Assembly (NCBI GenBank): GCA_028712075.1
Contig: JAQTQX010000004.1
Coordinates: 1 to 64,000 of the forward strand
Origin: Desulfuromonadaceae bacterium
GTDB lineage: Bacteria > Desulfobacterota > Desulfuromonadia > Geobacterales > Pseudopelobacteraceae
Direction: 5' to 3'
Length of the DNA stretch: 64,000 nt
Each line of letters opens with the position of its first letter. Within the stretch, counting starts at the first letter, position 1. The position numbers and the translations under genes are program-made. The notes beneath the pieces were generated by a model. It did not search any database, was not told the origin of the DNA, and saw only the letters and a list, made by a program, of their open reading frames with translations. This document shows positions 26,141 through 34,580 of this stretch, piece after piece.

Positions 26141-27319
26141 TCAATGCACAGGCTTTACGAACCGGTCTTTTAGCAATTCAATAAATGGTTTTGTATCACT
26201 CAACGATAAATATGCAAAACCAGGGTTTCTGAATAACAATGCCAGATGTTTCAGGATGTAATAATCCTTTCTGCGGAAATAGTACTTCAACCCATAGCCA
26301 ACAGAAGGTTCACTGAACCACGCAGAAGGCTTTTTCCGAGGTTTTTCCGCAGCTTCACCAAGCATTTCTCTACAGACGGCCGCGGTAAGATTTACTCCAC
26401 CAGTCACGGCAATATATGACTGGAAATCGTTTCTGCCGACGGTAGGTTCCATAATGTAGAATTTGCCGTTACGGGGGTCTTTCTTGTACTCCATCGAGCC
26501 AAGGCCTTGATATTTTACTGCATCAAAAATAGCTACCGTCAGATCTCTGGTTTCGTCCTTTTCGTCACTTACTGCAATAGCTGTGGAACCACCAAGCGGA
26601 GGCCACTGCATAAGCTTGCGTCCACTAAAATAGTTTACCAACTTACCTTCGCTGCTGTACTGGACAAGACAGAAGTATACTTCGTCATCTCCACCAGGAA
26701 TCCATTGTTGAACAAGCATCGTGGGAGCCACATCAAAAAGCATCCGGGGGAGCCTTTCGTACTGTTTGTGGGTTTCCAGAATAAAGACCTTGTCATTTGG
26801 CATTTCATGATTCCACAGCCAGGTGCGGTATAGCGGCTTCAGCAACACTGGATATCCGATCTCACGGATAGCATTGTCCAGCTGTTCAAAACCGGTAACC
26901 TCAATGGTTCTGGGAAAGGGAAACCCGTGCGCTTCTGCCCAACAGAAAAATTTGGATTTGTCCAGCAACATATCCACTGTTTCGGCATCCGGCATAATAA
27001 GAATACAAGAAGGTGGAAGCTCATGTCGCCTGTCAGAGAGTATCTTTACACAATCATCATCGGCAGGAAGCAATAACAGGCGGCCCGTTCTCCCGGCAGC
27101 AGTTGCCTGAATCGCTTGCATCATCGCTTCAGGTGTCCGTTCAATAATCAGCATGGAGGACCAGACCGATGAACGAAGACATGGGCTTTCGCCAAAGGCG
27201 ATGCCCATAATATCGACCGCCAGGCCACGCAGAGAGCGGGCGGTCATCAGGCCAGTGGGGTGCTGCGCGCCCAAAACAAGTACAGCAGTTTTCTCATCGG
27301 TAATCATGCAGCCGGTCAT
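26141..27319 (-). CDS. ATP-grasp domain ligase
   Basis: A 392-residue protein. The N-terminal Rossmann-like domain (AVLVLGAQHPTGLMTARSL) is followed by the ATP-grasp core. The core shows DKSKFFCWAEAHGFPFPRT, IGYPVLLKPLY (ATP-binding Lys), VQQWIPGGDDEVYF and the metal-binding YIMEPTVGRNDFQSY. It resembles carbamoyl-phosphate-synthase-type and D-aspartate-ligase-type ATP-grasp proteins, which form amide or peptide bonds. Its ATG overlaps the stop of the upstream GT4 gene (ATGA), so the two are coupled. An amino acid or amide substituent on the glycan is a reasonable inference. Confidence 0.85.
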   Translation of the reverse strand: MTGCMITDEKTAVLVLGAQHPTGLMTARSLRGLAVDIMGIAFGESPCLRSSVWSSMLIIERTPEAMMQAIQATAAGRTGRLLLLPADDDCVKILSDRRHELPPSCILIMPDAETVDMLLDKSKFFCWAEAHGFPFPRTIEVTGFEQLDNAIREIGYPVLLKPLYRTWLWNHEMPNDKVFILETHKQYERLPRMLFDVAPTMLVQQWIPGGDDEVYFCLVQYSSEGKLVNYFSGRKLMQWPPLGGSTAIAVSDEKDETRDLTVAIFDAVKYQGLGSMEYKKDPRNGKFYIMEPTVGRNDFQSYIAVTGGVNLTAAVCREMLGEAAEKPRKKPSAWFSEPSVGYGLKYYFRRKDYYILKHLALLFRNPGFAYLSLSDTKPFIELLKDRFVKPVH

Positions 27320-28416
27320 GCTAACAGAGTTTCATAGTAGTCACCGGTTTGAGTTACCATTGCTTCCATGGAGTACCGTTTGGGGACTTCCTCCCGGTTA
27401 ACTATGGAGATTCGCTTACGTTCATCAGGCTTGGCCAGCAGGCGCATTATCGCACCTGCCAGCTCATCTGTATTGCCAACATCATACAGGAATCCGTTTT
27501 CTCCATCCCGAACCATTTCAATATTGCCTCCAGCCCGAGTAACCACGACAGGTAACCCGCAGGCCATGTATTCGATAATGGAATTGCTGAATCCTTCCGT
27601 CTCGGAAGTCAAAACCCCCACGGTAAGTTGTGCTACATAATCAAGTGGATTGGGCACATTGCCGGTAAAGGTGGTACAATCCTTAATACCAAGGTCGGCG
27701 GCCTGTTGTTCAAGACTTGGCTGCAGTCCTCCACCACCAACAACCAGAAATGTCGTTTCAGGGTAATGTTTATGGACGATGGACATAGCCGAGATAAAGT
27801 CCTGAACCCGCTTGACAGGACGGTTCAGATTGGCAACTATCCCGACCACCGGAGGTGCATCAGGATCCTGCGGTATCGTGGCAGCGGCAGGGATTGCAGT
27901 GAGGTCAAAACCGTTGTAGACAACCGTAATCCGTGAGGAGGCAATACCGTCTGTGTTACAAAAGTGATCCTTTACCGCCTGGGAGTTGGCGATAAATCCG
28001 TTATAGAATGGATAGGCGAGCCTCATTTTGCGCGATTCACCGGGTGTACGCCAGAACCCGAGATCCAGAAAAGTGCCGATCAGTTTTACATCGGTGAAGG
28101 ACTTGACCAGAGCGCCTAACAGGCATGGATCCTGAAAAAAAGTCTGCACAATCCCGATTTGATTACGGTTGATAAAACGAGACAATCGCCAGAGTACTCC
28201 AATCAGTGATGGCTTGACGAAGCTGGAAAAGTTGAGACATTCCTTGGGGATGTCAAGCTCGTCATACAAACCGCAAGAGGGCTTGAGGGTGCAGAGATGT
28301 GGTCGGAATTGACGAGGATCAGAGTTCCGGATCAGTTCCGCAAGCTGTCGCTCTGCGCCACCATGGGCCAGACTGTCAATAAGGTATAGGACGTTTATTG
28401 GGTTCATTGGGTTCAT
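27316..28416 (-). CDS. Family 4 glycosyltransferase
   Basis: A 366-residue GT-B enzyme. It opens with VLYLIDSLAHGGAERQLAEL, the usual GT4 acceptor-side start. The C-domain has VGIVANLNRPVKRVQDFI, FLVVGGGGLQPSLEQQ and SETEGFSNSIIEYMACGLPVVV (E-x7-E). The first codons lie inside a 9-bp tandem repeat (ATGAACCCA twice, giving MNPMNP), so repeat number would change the N-terminus in frame. It is followed, with a 4-nt overlap, by the ATP-grasp gene. Confidence 0.9.
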   Translation of the reverse strand: MNPMNPINVLYLIDSLAHGGAERQLAELIRNSDPRQFRPHLCTLKPSCGLYDELDIPKECLNFSSFVKPSLIGVLWRLSRFINRNQIGIVQTFFQDPCLLGALVKSFTDVKLIGTFLDLGFWRTPGESRKMRLAYPFYNGFIANSQAVKDHFCNTDGIASSRITVVYNGFDLTAIPAAATIPQDPDAPPVVGIVANLNRPVKRVQDFISAMSIVHKHYPETTFLVVGGGGLQPSLEQQAADLGIKDCTTFTGNVPNPLDYVAQLTVGVLTSETEGFSNSIIEYMACGLPVVVTRAGGNIEMVRDGENGFLYDVGNTDELAGAIMRLLAKPDERKRISIVNREEVPKRYSMEAMVTQTGDYYETLLA

Positions 28417-28436
28417 TGCGTTTATTGTGTTCGTTA
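28391..28436. repeat. 9-bp tandem repeat spanning a start codon
   Basis: On the minus strand the nonamers AACGCAATG, AACCCAATG and AACCCAATA run across the start of the GT4 gene. Similar nonamer arrays occur at 30061-30115 and 33855-33925, also at or near gene starts. Confidence 0.7.
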
Positions 28437-28988
28437 ACCAAAAAGAACTTCAATCTATTGATTCTGGGATTTTTCGTGCCTCTGTGCCTTCGTGTGAGCC
28501 ATTATTCCTACAAAAGCATGTAACAGGGATAGAGAAAGATAAAGACAGGTAAATCCTCAAAGACCAAAAACATTATAGTTTAACCCCAAAGTATTCGTTT
28601 CGTTTTTGCAGTTATCCGCCATTATCTCTTTTATCCCTGTTAAAATAGTTTTTCGGTCTAACTTCAGAGGCTTTTTACAGGGATAAAGAAAGATGAAGGG
28701 GATGTAAACCCAAAAATCAAGAGAATAATTGTTCAACAAAAAATGATTGATGTTTTTGCTTTATCCCCAATAATGTTTACTTTTTCAGTTATCCGCCTTT
28801 ATCCCCTGCATCCCTGTTAAAAATGACTTTCAATTATTTAACCGCAAATATACAGCCAATAAAAGCTGAATTATTAAACCTTTTTGAGGCAAGCTAAAAC
28901 CATCGTCTTTCCTATTAGGTTCTAAAACGGCGTACATTGGCGGTTCATCGATTTTGTTGATCTTTCTGTTTGAGAGTAATTGCTAAAG
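28417..28988. other. Gene-free interval filled by family A repeats
   Basis: This 572-bp gap holds a nonamer array, a short fragment of a CTCTGTGCCTTCGTGTGAG motif (about 28479-28498) and two family A repeats. The ORF 28557-28739 is repeat translation. No other gene was found. Confidence 0.7.
28521..28823. repeat. Two family A inverted repeats in tandem (copies 4 and 5)
   Basis: The first unit runs from taacagggatagagaaagat to ttttatccctgtta (28521-28643). The second runs from ttacagggataaagaaagat to cccctgcatccctgtta (28676-28820). Confidence 0.8.
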
Positions 28989-30062
28989 CTATAAAATGAT
29001 CTGTTCCATAGTCCCGGTGCTTCTCAAAATCTGCAGCCCATAGAGACCTGGCGCGCCATACTGGCTGGACAGTTTTTGTTCGAGTTCAGGCGTAAGCTCA
29101 ATGTCATCCGGGAGACTTATAACTCCTTCGATCCCATTACGTGTATGAATAATCAGTGGGATAGTATCAATGATCCGGGCAAACTTTTTAGAACTGCCGC
29201 GATTAAACAGGTAGACCCGGGATGTTGCTCCTTCAAAAGCACCTGTTTTAGCACCCCAGTGCTGTTTGGTCAGATAGACGCCGTTGTTTAAAAACGGAAG
29301 GCTATTCATAAAATCAACTTTTTGATAGCCCTGTTCTCTGGCATATTCCATCAGGTAATAATACCACGCAGACATTGCTCCCATCTTCAGGTATGAAGGG
29401 TCACCATCACGTAAACCTGAACGGTATGCCACAAAAGTTCCTTTATCCTCGTAACAGAGAACGCCGGAAATTGGTTCTCCTTCATACAAGACTAATAGTA
29501 ATATTCCCTTTTCAAAAAAGAGTTTCAAATCATCGTAAGTAGCTTCCATTGCCGCGTCACCAAACTTGTTAATTAAGGGCTTTGCCATCCGATGATAGAA
29601 AAAATCAAAATCTTCCTGAGAGTGAGTAACCCGGCAGGTTAACCCGTACTTTCGTATCGTACTATTTACCGCTCTCTTCCGGTCACGAAAGCGTTTATTT
29701 GCATCCACTGTTTCAATATCTAATTTTTGATTAACCCGTGTCTGCATGGTGTAAGTAGCAGAATCATGAAAAAGTGGCGCATGACGGAGCGAAACATTGG
29801 CAAAACAGATATCGGCATCGAACCCGCGCGAATCCAGCAGGCGCTTCAATCCTGGGACCCAGCAGCGAAAGGTACGGACGAGTTTTGGTGATTCCTCAAA
29901 AAGTGCGTGCAGCACCTGCAGATAGAACTTGTCATTATCAACAAACAGGCATTTGACAGAACCGTTTCCGGATTTGAGCGTTCCTTCGTACAGATAGGCC
30001 CGAGAGAAGTAATTCCGGTATAACGGGTAAAGCCTGCTTTTAAGTGCGCTGATCGGGTTCAT
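28989..30062 (-). CDS. FemAB/GNAT-like acyltransferase
   Basis: A 357-residue protein. The second half has the FemAB/GNAT pattern: AKPLINKFGDAAMEATYDDL, GILLLVLYEGEPISGVLCY, a bridging YRSGLRDGDPSYLKMGAMSA with WYYYLMEYARE, and YQKVDFMNSLPFLNNGV. The last phrase, with its hydrophobic-Asp pattern, is typical of Acetyltransf_6 proteins in exopolysaccharide loci. It is the third such enzyme in the locus. The substrate is unknown. The start ATGAACCCG lies at the edge of a nonamer repeat array. Confidence 0.78.
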   Translation of the reverse strand: MNPISALKSRLYPLYRNYFSRAYLYEGTLKSGNGSVKCLFVDNDKFYLQVLHALFEESPKLVRTFRCWVPGLKRLLDSRGFDADICFANVSLRHAPLFHDSATYTMQTRVNQKLDIETVDANKRFRDRKRAVNSTIRKYGLTCRVTHSQEDFDFFYHRMAKPLINKFGDAAMEATYDDLKLFFEKGILLLVLYEGEPISGVLCYEDKGTFVAYRSGLRDGDPSYLKMGAMSAWYYYLMEYAREQGYQKVDFMNSLPFLNNGVYLTKQHWGAKTGAFEGATSRVYLFNRGSSKKFARIIDTIPLIIHTRNGIEGVISLPDDIELTPELEQKLSSQYGAPGLYGLQILRSTGTMEQIIL

Positions 30063-30115
30063 AGCGTTATGGCGTTAGTTGCGCTTATTGCGTTAGTTGC
30101 GTTTATTGCGATGTT
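30061..30115. repeat. Nonamer tandem array upstream of the FemAB-like gene
   Basis: On the minus strand copies of AACGCAATA and AACGCAACT alternate about six times just before the ATG at 30062. Confidence 0.7.
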
Positions 30116-30257
30116 TTCCATCTCTTCACGACTCAAACCAGATGCAAACGAAGGGCAATTTTGGATTGTAAAACTTTTTAGCCTCGGGATTACCGTGATT
30201 TCTCTGAATTTCACCGTCAACGGCTTTAATTCCGGGCAATCCAGAACGAAAACCTTA

Positions 30258-30836
30258 TTACCGGAAAACCAGCGCAAGCACAATTTCAAGATCTGGAAAG
30301 ATGCCGACAACAACCGTTTCCTCACCACCGTACACATCAGGGCGCCCGTATCTATTATCAGCTCCCAGTTTGAACACAGTAACGGTATTTGCTGACGGAT
30401 CAACCAGCCAGTATTCTTTTACCCCGGCATGTTCATAGCAAAAGAATTTTTCTTTGTGATCCTTACGAGAGGTAGATGGGGACAAAACCTCCGCAATCAG
30501 GTCTGGCGCACCGCTACAGCCGGCGTCATCAAGCTTGTCAGGATCGCATATAATTGAAATATCAGGTTGTACAACCGTAGCAATATCTGAAATATTCTCA
30601 TCTGTTTCAGGAAGGCGCACATCAAAAGGGGCAGTATATACCTGACACGATTTTTCAAGCAAATATGTCGCAAATTGACGGGTAAGTTCTGTTACAATCT
30701 GCTGATGCCTACGGCTCGGTGCCGGTGACATATTGTATGCCACACCATTGATCAACTCCCACCGCTCATCATCATGCCATTTCAGATAATCACCGTATGT
30801 ATACAATTCTTCTAATTTTTCAGCCAATGGTCTCAT
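30258..30836 (-). CDS. Uma2-family (PD-(D/E)XK) endonuclease-like protein
   Basis: A 192-residue protein from ATG 30836, with GGGAG eight nt upstream. The Uma2/DUF820 text is clear: YGDYLKWHDDERWELINGV, SPAPSRRHQQIV, VVQPDISIICDPDKL, GAPDLIAEVLSPST and KEYWLVDP. The nuclease core residues D and E-x-(L/V) are present. Uma2 proteins are abundant in cyanobacteria and some deltaproteobacteria, and their cellular role is not established. It sits between polysaccharide genes and is probably unrelated to their function. Confidence 0.88.
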   Translation of the reverse strand: MRPLAEKLEELYTYGDYLKWHDDERWELINGVAYNMSPAPSRRHQQIVTELTRQFATYLLEKSCQVYTAPFDVRLPETDENISDIATVVQPDISIICDPDKLDDAGCSGAPDLIAEVLSPSTSRKDHKEKFFCYEHAGVKEYWLVDPSANTVTVFKLGADNRYGRPDVYGGEETVVVGIFPDLEIVLALVFR

Positions 30837-30852
30837 AAAACATACTCCCTGA

Positions 30853-32028
30853 TCACTGTAGAACACTCTGATAGATTGCCAGATATTTTTCCGCCATTAC
30901 CCGGCTGGAGTAGGTGTCAGTCACTCTCAGTTTCGCCGCTTTCACTCTCTCCCCTGCTGCTTCCGGATTGTGCATGACATTTGTAATACCACGCTCCAGC
31001 TCTTCCCGGCAATCGGGATTAATCAGGAGTCCACAACTCCCCTCCTGCAGCACTTCCGGAATCCCCCCTACCCTCGTAGCAATAATCGGCACGCCGGCCA
31101 GCATGGCTTCAAGCAGCACCATAGGCAACCCTTCTGTAAGAGATGGCATGGCAAACAGGTTGAAGAACGGAAGATAGCGCTTGGCATCCGGTATGTAACC
31201 GGGCATCAGCACATTTTTTTCAATGCCAAGCTTACTGACCGCCGCCTCATGACTCGCTCGCAACCCGCCTTCGCCCAGTATGACCAGACGGATATCCGTC
31301 CCCTGTGCAGAAAGTGCCGCAACAACTTCCAGAAGCGCATCAAAGGCTTTTTCCGGAGAGAGTCTGCCGATGGCACCAATGGTAAAACCGCTGCGGCAGA
31401 AGGCAATTATTTCCGGGTTGAGGTCGGCTTCTTTCCGAAACCCATCCCCACCCCGACCCTCCCCTTGAAAGGGAGGGGGAAAATTTTGAGAAATATTTCG
31501 TTCATCAAGCGGTATGCCATTCGGAACGACTTCCAGAGCCAGATCACGCCTGTTCTTCAGACGGGGATGATTCTGCATGGCTGAACTTACCGTGACCACC
31601 CGATCAACGCGGGAAAGGCTGAGTGAATCAAGCCACTCATATACCCGCATGCGGGTCATGCCACCGCTCCAGGTCCAGCCGTGCAGGGTTGAAATCATAG
31701 GAAAACAACGTACAAAACGGGGCAGAAAACCGAAGAGGATGTTACCCTTGTAACCGTGGGAATGGAGGATGTCGACCTGTTCGGCCCGGGCAAAACGTAA
31801 AATGTCCAACGCACCTATGAGATTCGGACCTGGTTTCATCCGGAATACTGCGACATTAAACCCCCTGCGTTTGCATTCAGCCTCAAGCGGTTTTTCAGGG
31901 ATACCGGGGTCACCGATACTTGCCAGGATTGGTATATGACCCAAAGCGACCTGTTCACTAATCAGGTTCAGCAGCATGACCTCGGCACCATACAAACCGC
32001 CGCTATCTATTATATGTAAAATTTTCAT
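30853..32028 (-). CDS. Family 4 glycosyltransferase carrying an in-frame palindromic repeat
   Basis: A 391-residue GT-B enzyme starting MKILHIIDSGGLYGAEVMLL at ATG 32028; the longer track start has no support. The C-domain has IGAIGRLSPEKAFDALLEVV, LVILGEGGLRASHE, MPGYIPDAKRYLPFF and MPSLTEGLPMVLLEAMLAGVP (E-x7-E). Between the domains the sequence NFPPPFQGEGRGGDGF is unlike any glycosyltransferase. It is the translation of the palindromic repeat at 31440-31484, inserted without breaking the frame. The enzyme may still be active because the insert falls in the interdomain linker. Confidence 0.9.
   Translation of the reverse strand: MKILHIIDSGGLYGAEVMLLNLISEQVALGHIPILASIGDPGIPEKPLEAECKRRGFNVAVFRMKPGPNLIGALDILRFARAEQVDILHSHGYKGNILFGFLPRFVRCFPMISTLHGWTWSGGMTRMRVYEWLDSLSLSRVDRVVTVSSAMQNHPRLKNRRDLALEVVPNGIPLDERNISQNFPPPFQGEGRGGDGFRKEADLNPEIIAFCRSGFTIGAIGRLSPEKAFDALLEVVAALSAQGTDIRLVILGEGGLRASHEAAVSKLGIEKNVLMPGYIPDAKRYLPFFNLFAMPSLTEGLPMVLLEAMLAGVPIIATRVGGIPEVLQEGSCGLLINPDCREELERGITNVMHNPEAAGERVKAAKLRVTDTYSSRVMAEKYLAIYQSVLQ
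31440..31484. repeat. Family D palindromic repeat inside a coding region (copy 2)
   Basis: The sequence cccatccccaccccgaccct continues with ccccttgaaagggaggggga. It matches the intergenic copy at 16768-16806 almost base for base, but here it lies within the GT4 reading frame. Confidence 0.85.
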
Positions 32029-32070
32029 GGGGTAATTGGGTCCTAAATTCAACCGAAAGATCAACTTTTT

Positions 32071-32187
32071 ATACAGGGATGAAGGGGATAAAAGGGATAA
32101 AACCGAACAGCTTTAAAACGTTATGGTTTTAACCAAATTCTGTAAGATATTTTTGCTTTTGAAGTTATCCACTTCATCCCTGTAAAA
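32071..32187. repeat. Family A inverted repeat (copy 6)
   Basis: The left arm is acagggatgaaggggataaa and the right arm gaagttatccacttcatccc followed by tgtaaaa. It lies 13 bp beyond the 3-prime end of the second GxxExxY gene. Confidence 0.75.
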
Positions 32188-32200
32188 TTGCCTTCAGATT

Positions 32201-32570
32201 TTAAAATTTGTTTCCAAATCGTCGATATTCAAGTTTTGGATTGCCAAAGTTAATAAGAATTCCGACTCCAATGCCGGTAGCCTTGAGATAATTCATTACC
32301 TGTGCCAAATGTTCAGGTAATAAGGCTTTTACCGCTTTCAACTCTAACAACACATCATCCTCAACGACAATGTCCGGGTAAAAATCGCCAACCACCTGTC
32401 CATGAAACATAACCTTCAATGGGATCTGTGACTGGGCCTTCAAGCCAGCTTCCATGAGAGCTATTAGTAAGGCTTTGTGATACACAGATTCAAGAAAACC
32501 ACATCCAAGTTCGTTGCTGACCTCAAAACAGGCTTTCATATATTATCTCGGTAAGTTCTTCATGAATCAT
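32201..32570 (-). pseudogene. GxxExxY protein gene with N-terminal frameshift
   Basis: The downstream frame encodes ACFEVSNELGCGFLESVYHKA, which contains the intact GxxExxY motif, and then DIVVEDDVLLELKAVKALLP, the nuclease-like D...ExK core, ending at 32201. The family normally starts about ten residues earlier. That missing start is present in another frame at ATG 32570 (MIHEELTEII), with AAAGG upstream. The switch point is a run of A in TATGAAAGCC, so a one-base change disrupts the gene. The ORF track lists only the part from 32539. If translation can start at 32539, a shortened protein could still form. Family A repeats flank the gene on both sides. Confidence 0.75.
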
Positions 32571-32584
32571 AATCAAACCTTTAT

Positions 32585-32705
32585 CTCACAGGGATGGAGG
32601 GGATGAACCTTAAAAAATCAGGATGATATTGTATAACCTCAAAAATCTTATAAAAGTTTTTTTGTCTTTGCCGTTATCCCCTGCATCCCCTTCATCCCTG
32701 TTAAA
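32585..32705. repeat. Family A inverted repeat (copy 7)
   Basis: The left arm ctcacagggatggaggggat and the right arm gttatcccctgcatcccctt followed by catccctgtta bracket an AT-rich centre. It lies 15 bp upstream of the GxxExxY start. Confidence 0.8.
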
Positions 32706-32710
32706 TTTAT

Positions 32711-33853
32711 TCATCCTTTCCTCGGTGTCCAGATAACCTGTTTTTTGCCGAGGATGAATTTACAGAACGCGTGTGCGGCCGCTACATTTACCAGCAAAAA
32801 ATAGCGGCTGAAAGTCACAATGCGCCCTGCCATACCGATTCTCTCCAGATACGGAGCAAGCAGTGCAACGAGATAGCACAGGCACTGCACGGCAAAAAAT
32901 GCGACATAGAACTGACTGCGACAGAGAAGAAGGGCATTGGCACCAAAAGCCCCTGCCATGAAGATAAAACAGAGGTAGCGCAGGAGCTTGTGCGACCAGA
33001 GCTGCCAGGCAAAAAGAGAATTAATCCCTGGAATCAGCAGTTGCCGCATATCAAAAAGCGCCCAGAGAGCCCGCAACGACACCCGTACCCGCATGCGGTA
33101 TTCATCACCCGAATCTTTAAGCGAGGGTTCCCACAGCAGCGCTTCAGGCTCGTAAACAACCTGATACCCCTGTTCGATAACCTTGAGCGGTTGCACAAAA
33201 TCCGGCAACTGATCGGCACTCAGTGGGCGATAGAGCGATTTTCTCATGGCGTCGATACCGCCATCAACGCCGACAATTGAACCAAGGCGGGTTTCAATCA
33301 AACGGAGGCTGTTCTCATATTTCATGTAGGCACTGCACCCCTCTCCGATCGGTGTGCTATCCGGATTGGCATAGATCATTTTCCCGCTGACATAGCCGAC
33401 CTGCTGATCTGCAAAATTGGCAACCAACCGCCGGACTGCATCCGGTGCATACAGCGAATTGGCGTCGGAAAAAACGATGATTTCACCTTTCGCCTGCGGC
33501 ACAGCGAGATTAAGGGCACTGGTCTTTCCGGCACGTGGTATCTGACGAATCAGGCGGACACGTGAATCTTCAATGGCCTGCACGATCTCATCAGTGTTGT
33601 CGGCTGATTCATCGGATATGACAATTATTTCAGTTTTTTCGAGGGGATAATCAAGAGCCAATTTGTTCCGGACGGTCGCTTCTATGGAATCCTGCTCGTT
33701 AAACGCTGCGATGAGGATTGTTACGAACGGTTCACCATCTGCGGAATGGACACGCCGGTTCACTACGGCGCCAAGTATCAGTGCCAGCAGCGGGTAGCCG
33801 GCATAGACGTAGAAGATGAGGAAAAGTGATAGGAAAAAGATGATTTCTGTCAT
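32711..33853 (-). CDS. Family 2 glycosyltransferase, membrane-bound (cellulose-synthase-like topology)
   Basis: A 380-residue protein. It has an N-terminal helix (IIFFLSLFLIFYVYAGYPLL), the GT-A motifs VTILIAAFNEQDSI, VISDESADNTDEI and VFSDANSLY, and the acceptor segment DGGIDAMRKS. Three C-terminal helices (about 280-375) end with KQVIWTPRKG. This layout is typical of processive or lipid-linked GT2 enzymes such as those of exosortase loci. A nonamer array lies immediately upstream of the start. Confidence 0.9.
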   Translation of the reverse strand: MTEIIFFLSLFLIFYVYAGYPLLALILGAVVNRRVHSADGEPFVTILIAAFNEQDSIEATVRNKLALDYPLEKTEIIVISDESADNTDEIVQAIEDSRVRLIRQIPRAGKTSALNLAVPQAKGEIIVFSDANSLYAPDAVRRLVANFADQQVGYVSGKMIYANPDSTPIGEGCSAYMKYENSLRLIETRLGSIVGVDGGIDAMRKSLYRPLSADQLPDFVQPLKVIEQGYQVVYEPEALLWEPSLKDSGDEYRMRVRVSLRALWALFDMRQLLIPGINSLFAWQLWSHKLLRYLCFIFMAGAFGANALLLCRSQFYVAFFAVQCLCYLVALLAPYLERIGMAGRIVTFSRYFLLVNVAAAHAFCKFILGKKQVIWTPRKG

Positions 33854-33854
33854 T

Positions 33855-33925
33855 TGCTTTCGTTCTTTGCGTTCTTTGCGTTCTTTGCGTTCTTTGCGCT
33901 ATAACGCTACAAACGCTACAAACGC
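33855..33925. repeat. Nonamer tandem array between epsI-like and GT2 genes
   Basis: The plus strand shows gttctttgc repeated four to five times and then cgctacaaa about three times. The array fills the whole gap upstream of the GT2 start. Confidence 0.85.
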
Positions 33926-33926
33926 T

Positions 33927-34580
33927 TTACTTCCCCACATAGCGGTAAAATTCGGGATAAAAGCTGTTGACAAAATCCAAAGCTCTTTTCTTGGCAATTT
34001 CTGAATTGTTGCCTTCCATTCTGGTGCTCACCCTGACGAAAGCATTTTCTTCCCGGGGGTTATTTCGCAGGCGCTGCCAGAGCATCTGAACCTTCTGATC
34101 AAATGTTCCGGAGGACGTAGTGTTGTTTGTCTGGAACCAGTAGAGTATGTACTCTTTGTCGGATTGCTGTTCGGCAACCATGGTGGAATAGTTTATTATA
34201 TGGCTGCCCGGACTAGGGAGTTGATATGTTCCCTTCCCCCGCTCTGCGATACGCCACCCCTGCCCGGTGAAACAGACGAGCGGATCATGAGCGGAACCAA
34301 CCTTGGCGGCGCTCCGGTAGTAGCCGATATACAGGGATACGGTGTCGTTGTCACGTCTGTAGGTTTTGAACAGATAATCATCAAGTTTAAGTGCCTCTTC
34401 GATATTTGCTCCCATTGATATATTCGGAGAGGCGTTCCAGCCAGGCAGCGAATCAAGGGCATTTCTTAAAGGCTCTTTGGTCGTTTGCTGAAGCTTGTTT
34501 ACGGAAGAGTTGACAAAAATTGCTACCATAAGGAGTAACGCTGCCAGCAGCACAATTTTGAGAATACTTACTTTTCGCAT
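33927..34580 (-). CDS. epsI: EpsI-family protein, exosortase partner
   Basis: A 217-residue protein with one N-terminal membrane helix (ILKIVLLAALLLMVAIFV) and a periplasmic domain. The EpsI (DUF3485) signature is present: VSLYIGYYRS, HDPLVCFTGQGWRI (the HxPxxC...GW motif) and EYILYWFQTN. EpsI is nearly always encoded beside or fused to exosortase, and its biochemical role is unknown. It overlaps the exosortase gene by 13 nt here, which confirms the pairing. Confidence 0.9.
   Translation of the reverse strand: MRKVSILKIVLLAALLLMVAIFVNSSVNKLQQTTKEPLRNALDSLPGWNASPNISMGANIEEALKLDDYLFKTYRRDNDTVSLYIGYYRSAAKVGSAHDPLVCFTGQGWRIAERGKGTYQLPSPGSHIINYSTMVAEQQSDKEYILYWFQTNNTTSSGTFDQKVQMLWQRLRNNPREENAFVRVSTRMEGNNSEIAKKRALDFVNSFYPEFYRYVGK

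Noticed and set aside
30059-30403. 114-residue minus-strand ORF
   Set aside because: It overlaps the Uma2 gene in another frame and ends in a translated nonamer array (NATNAISATNAI).
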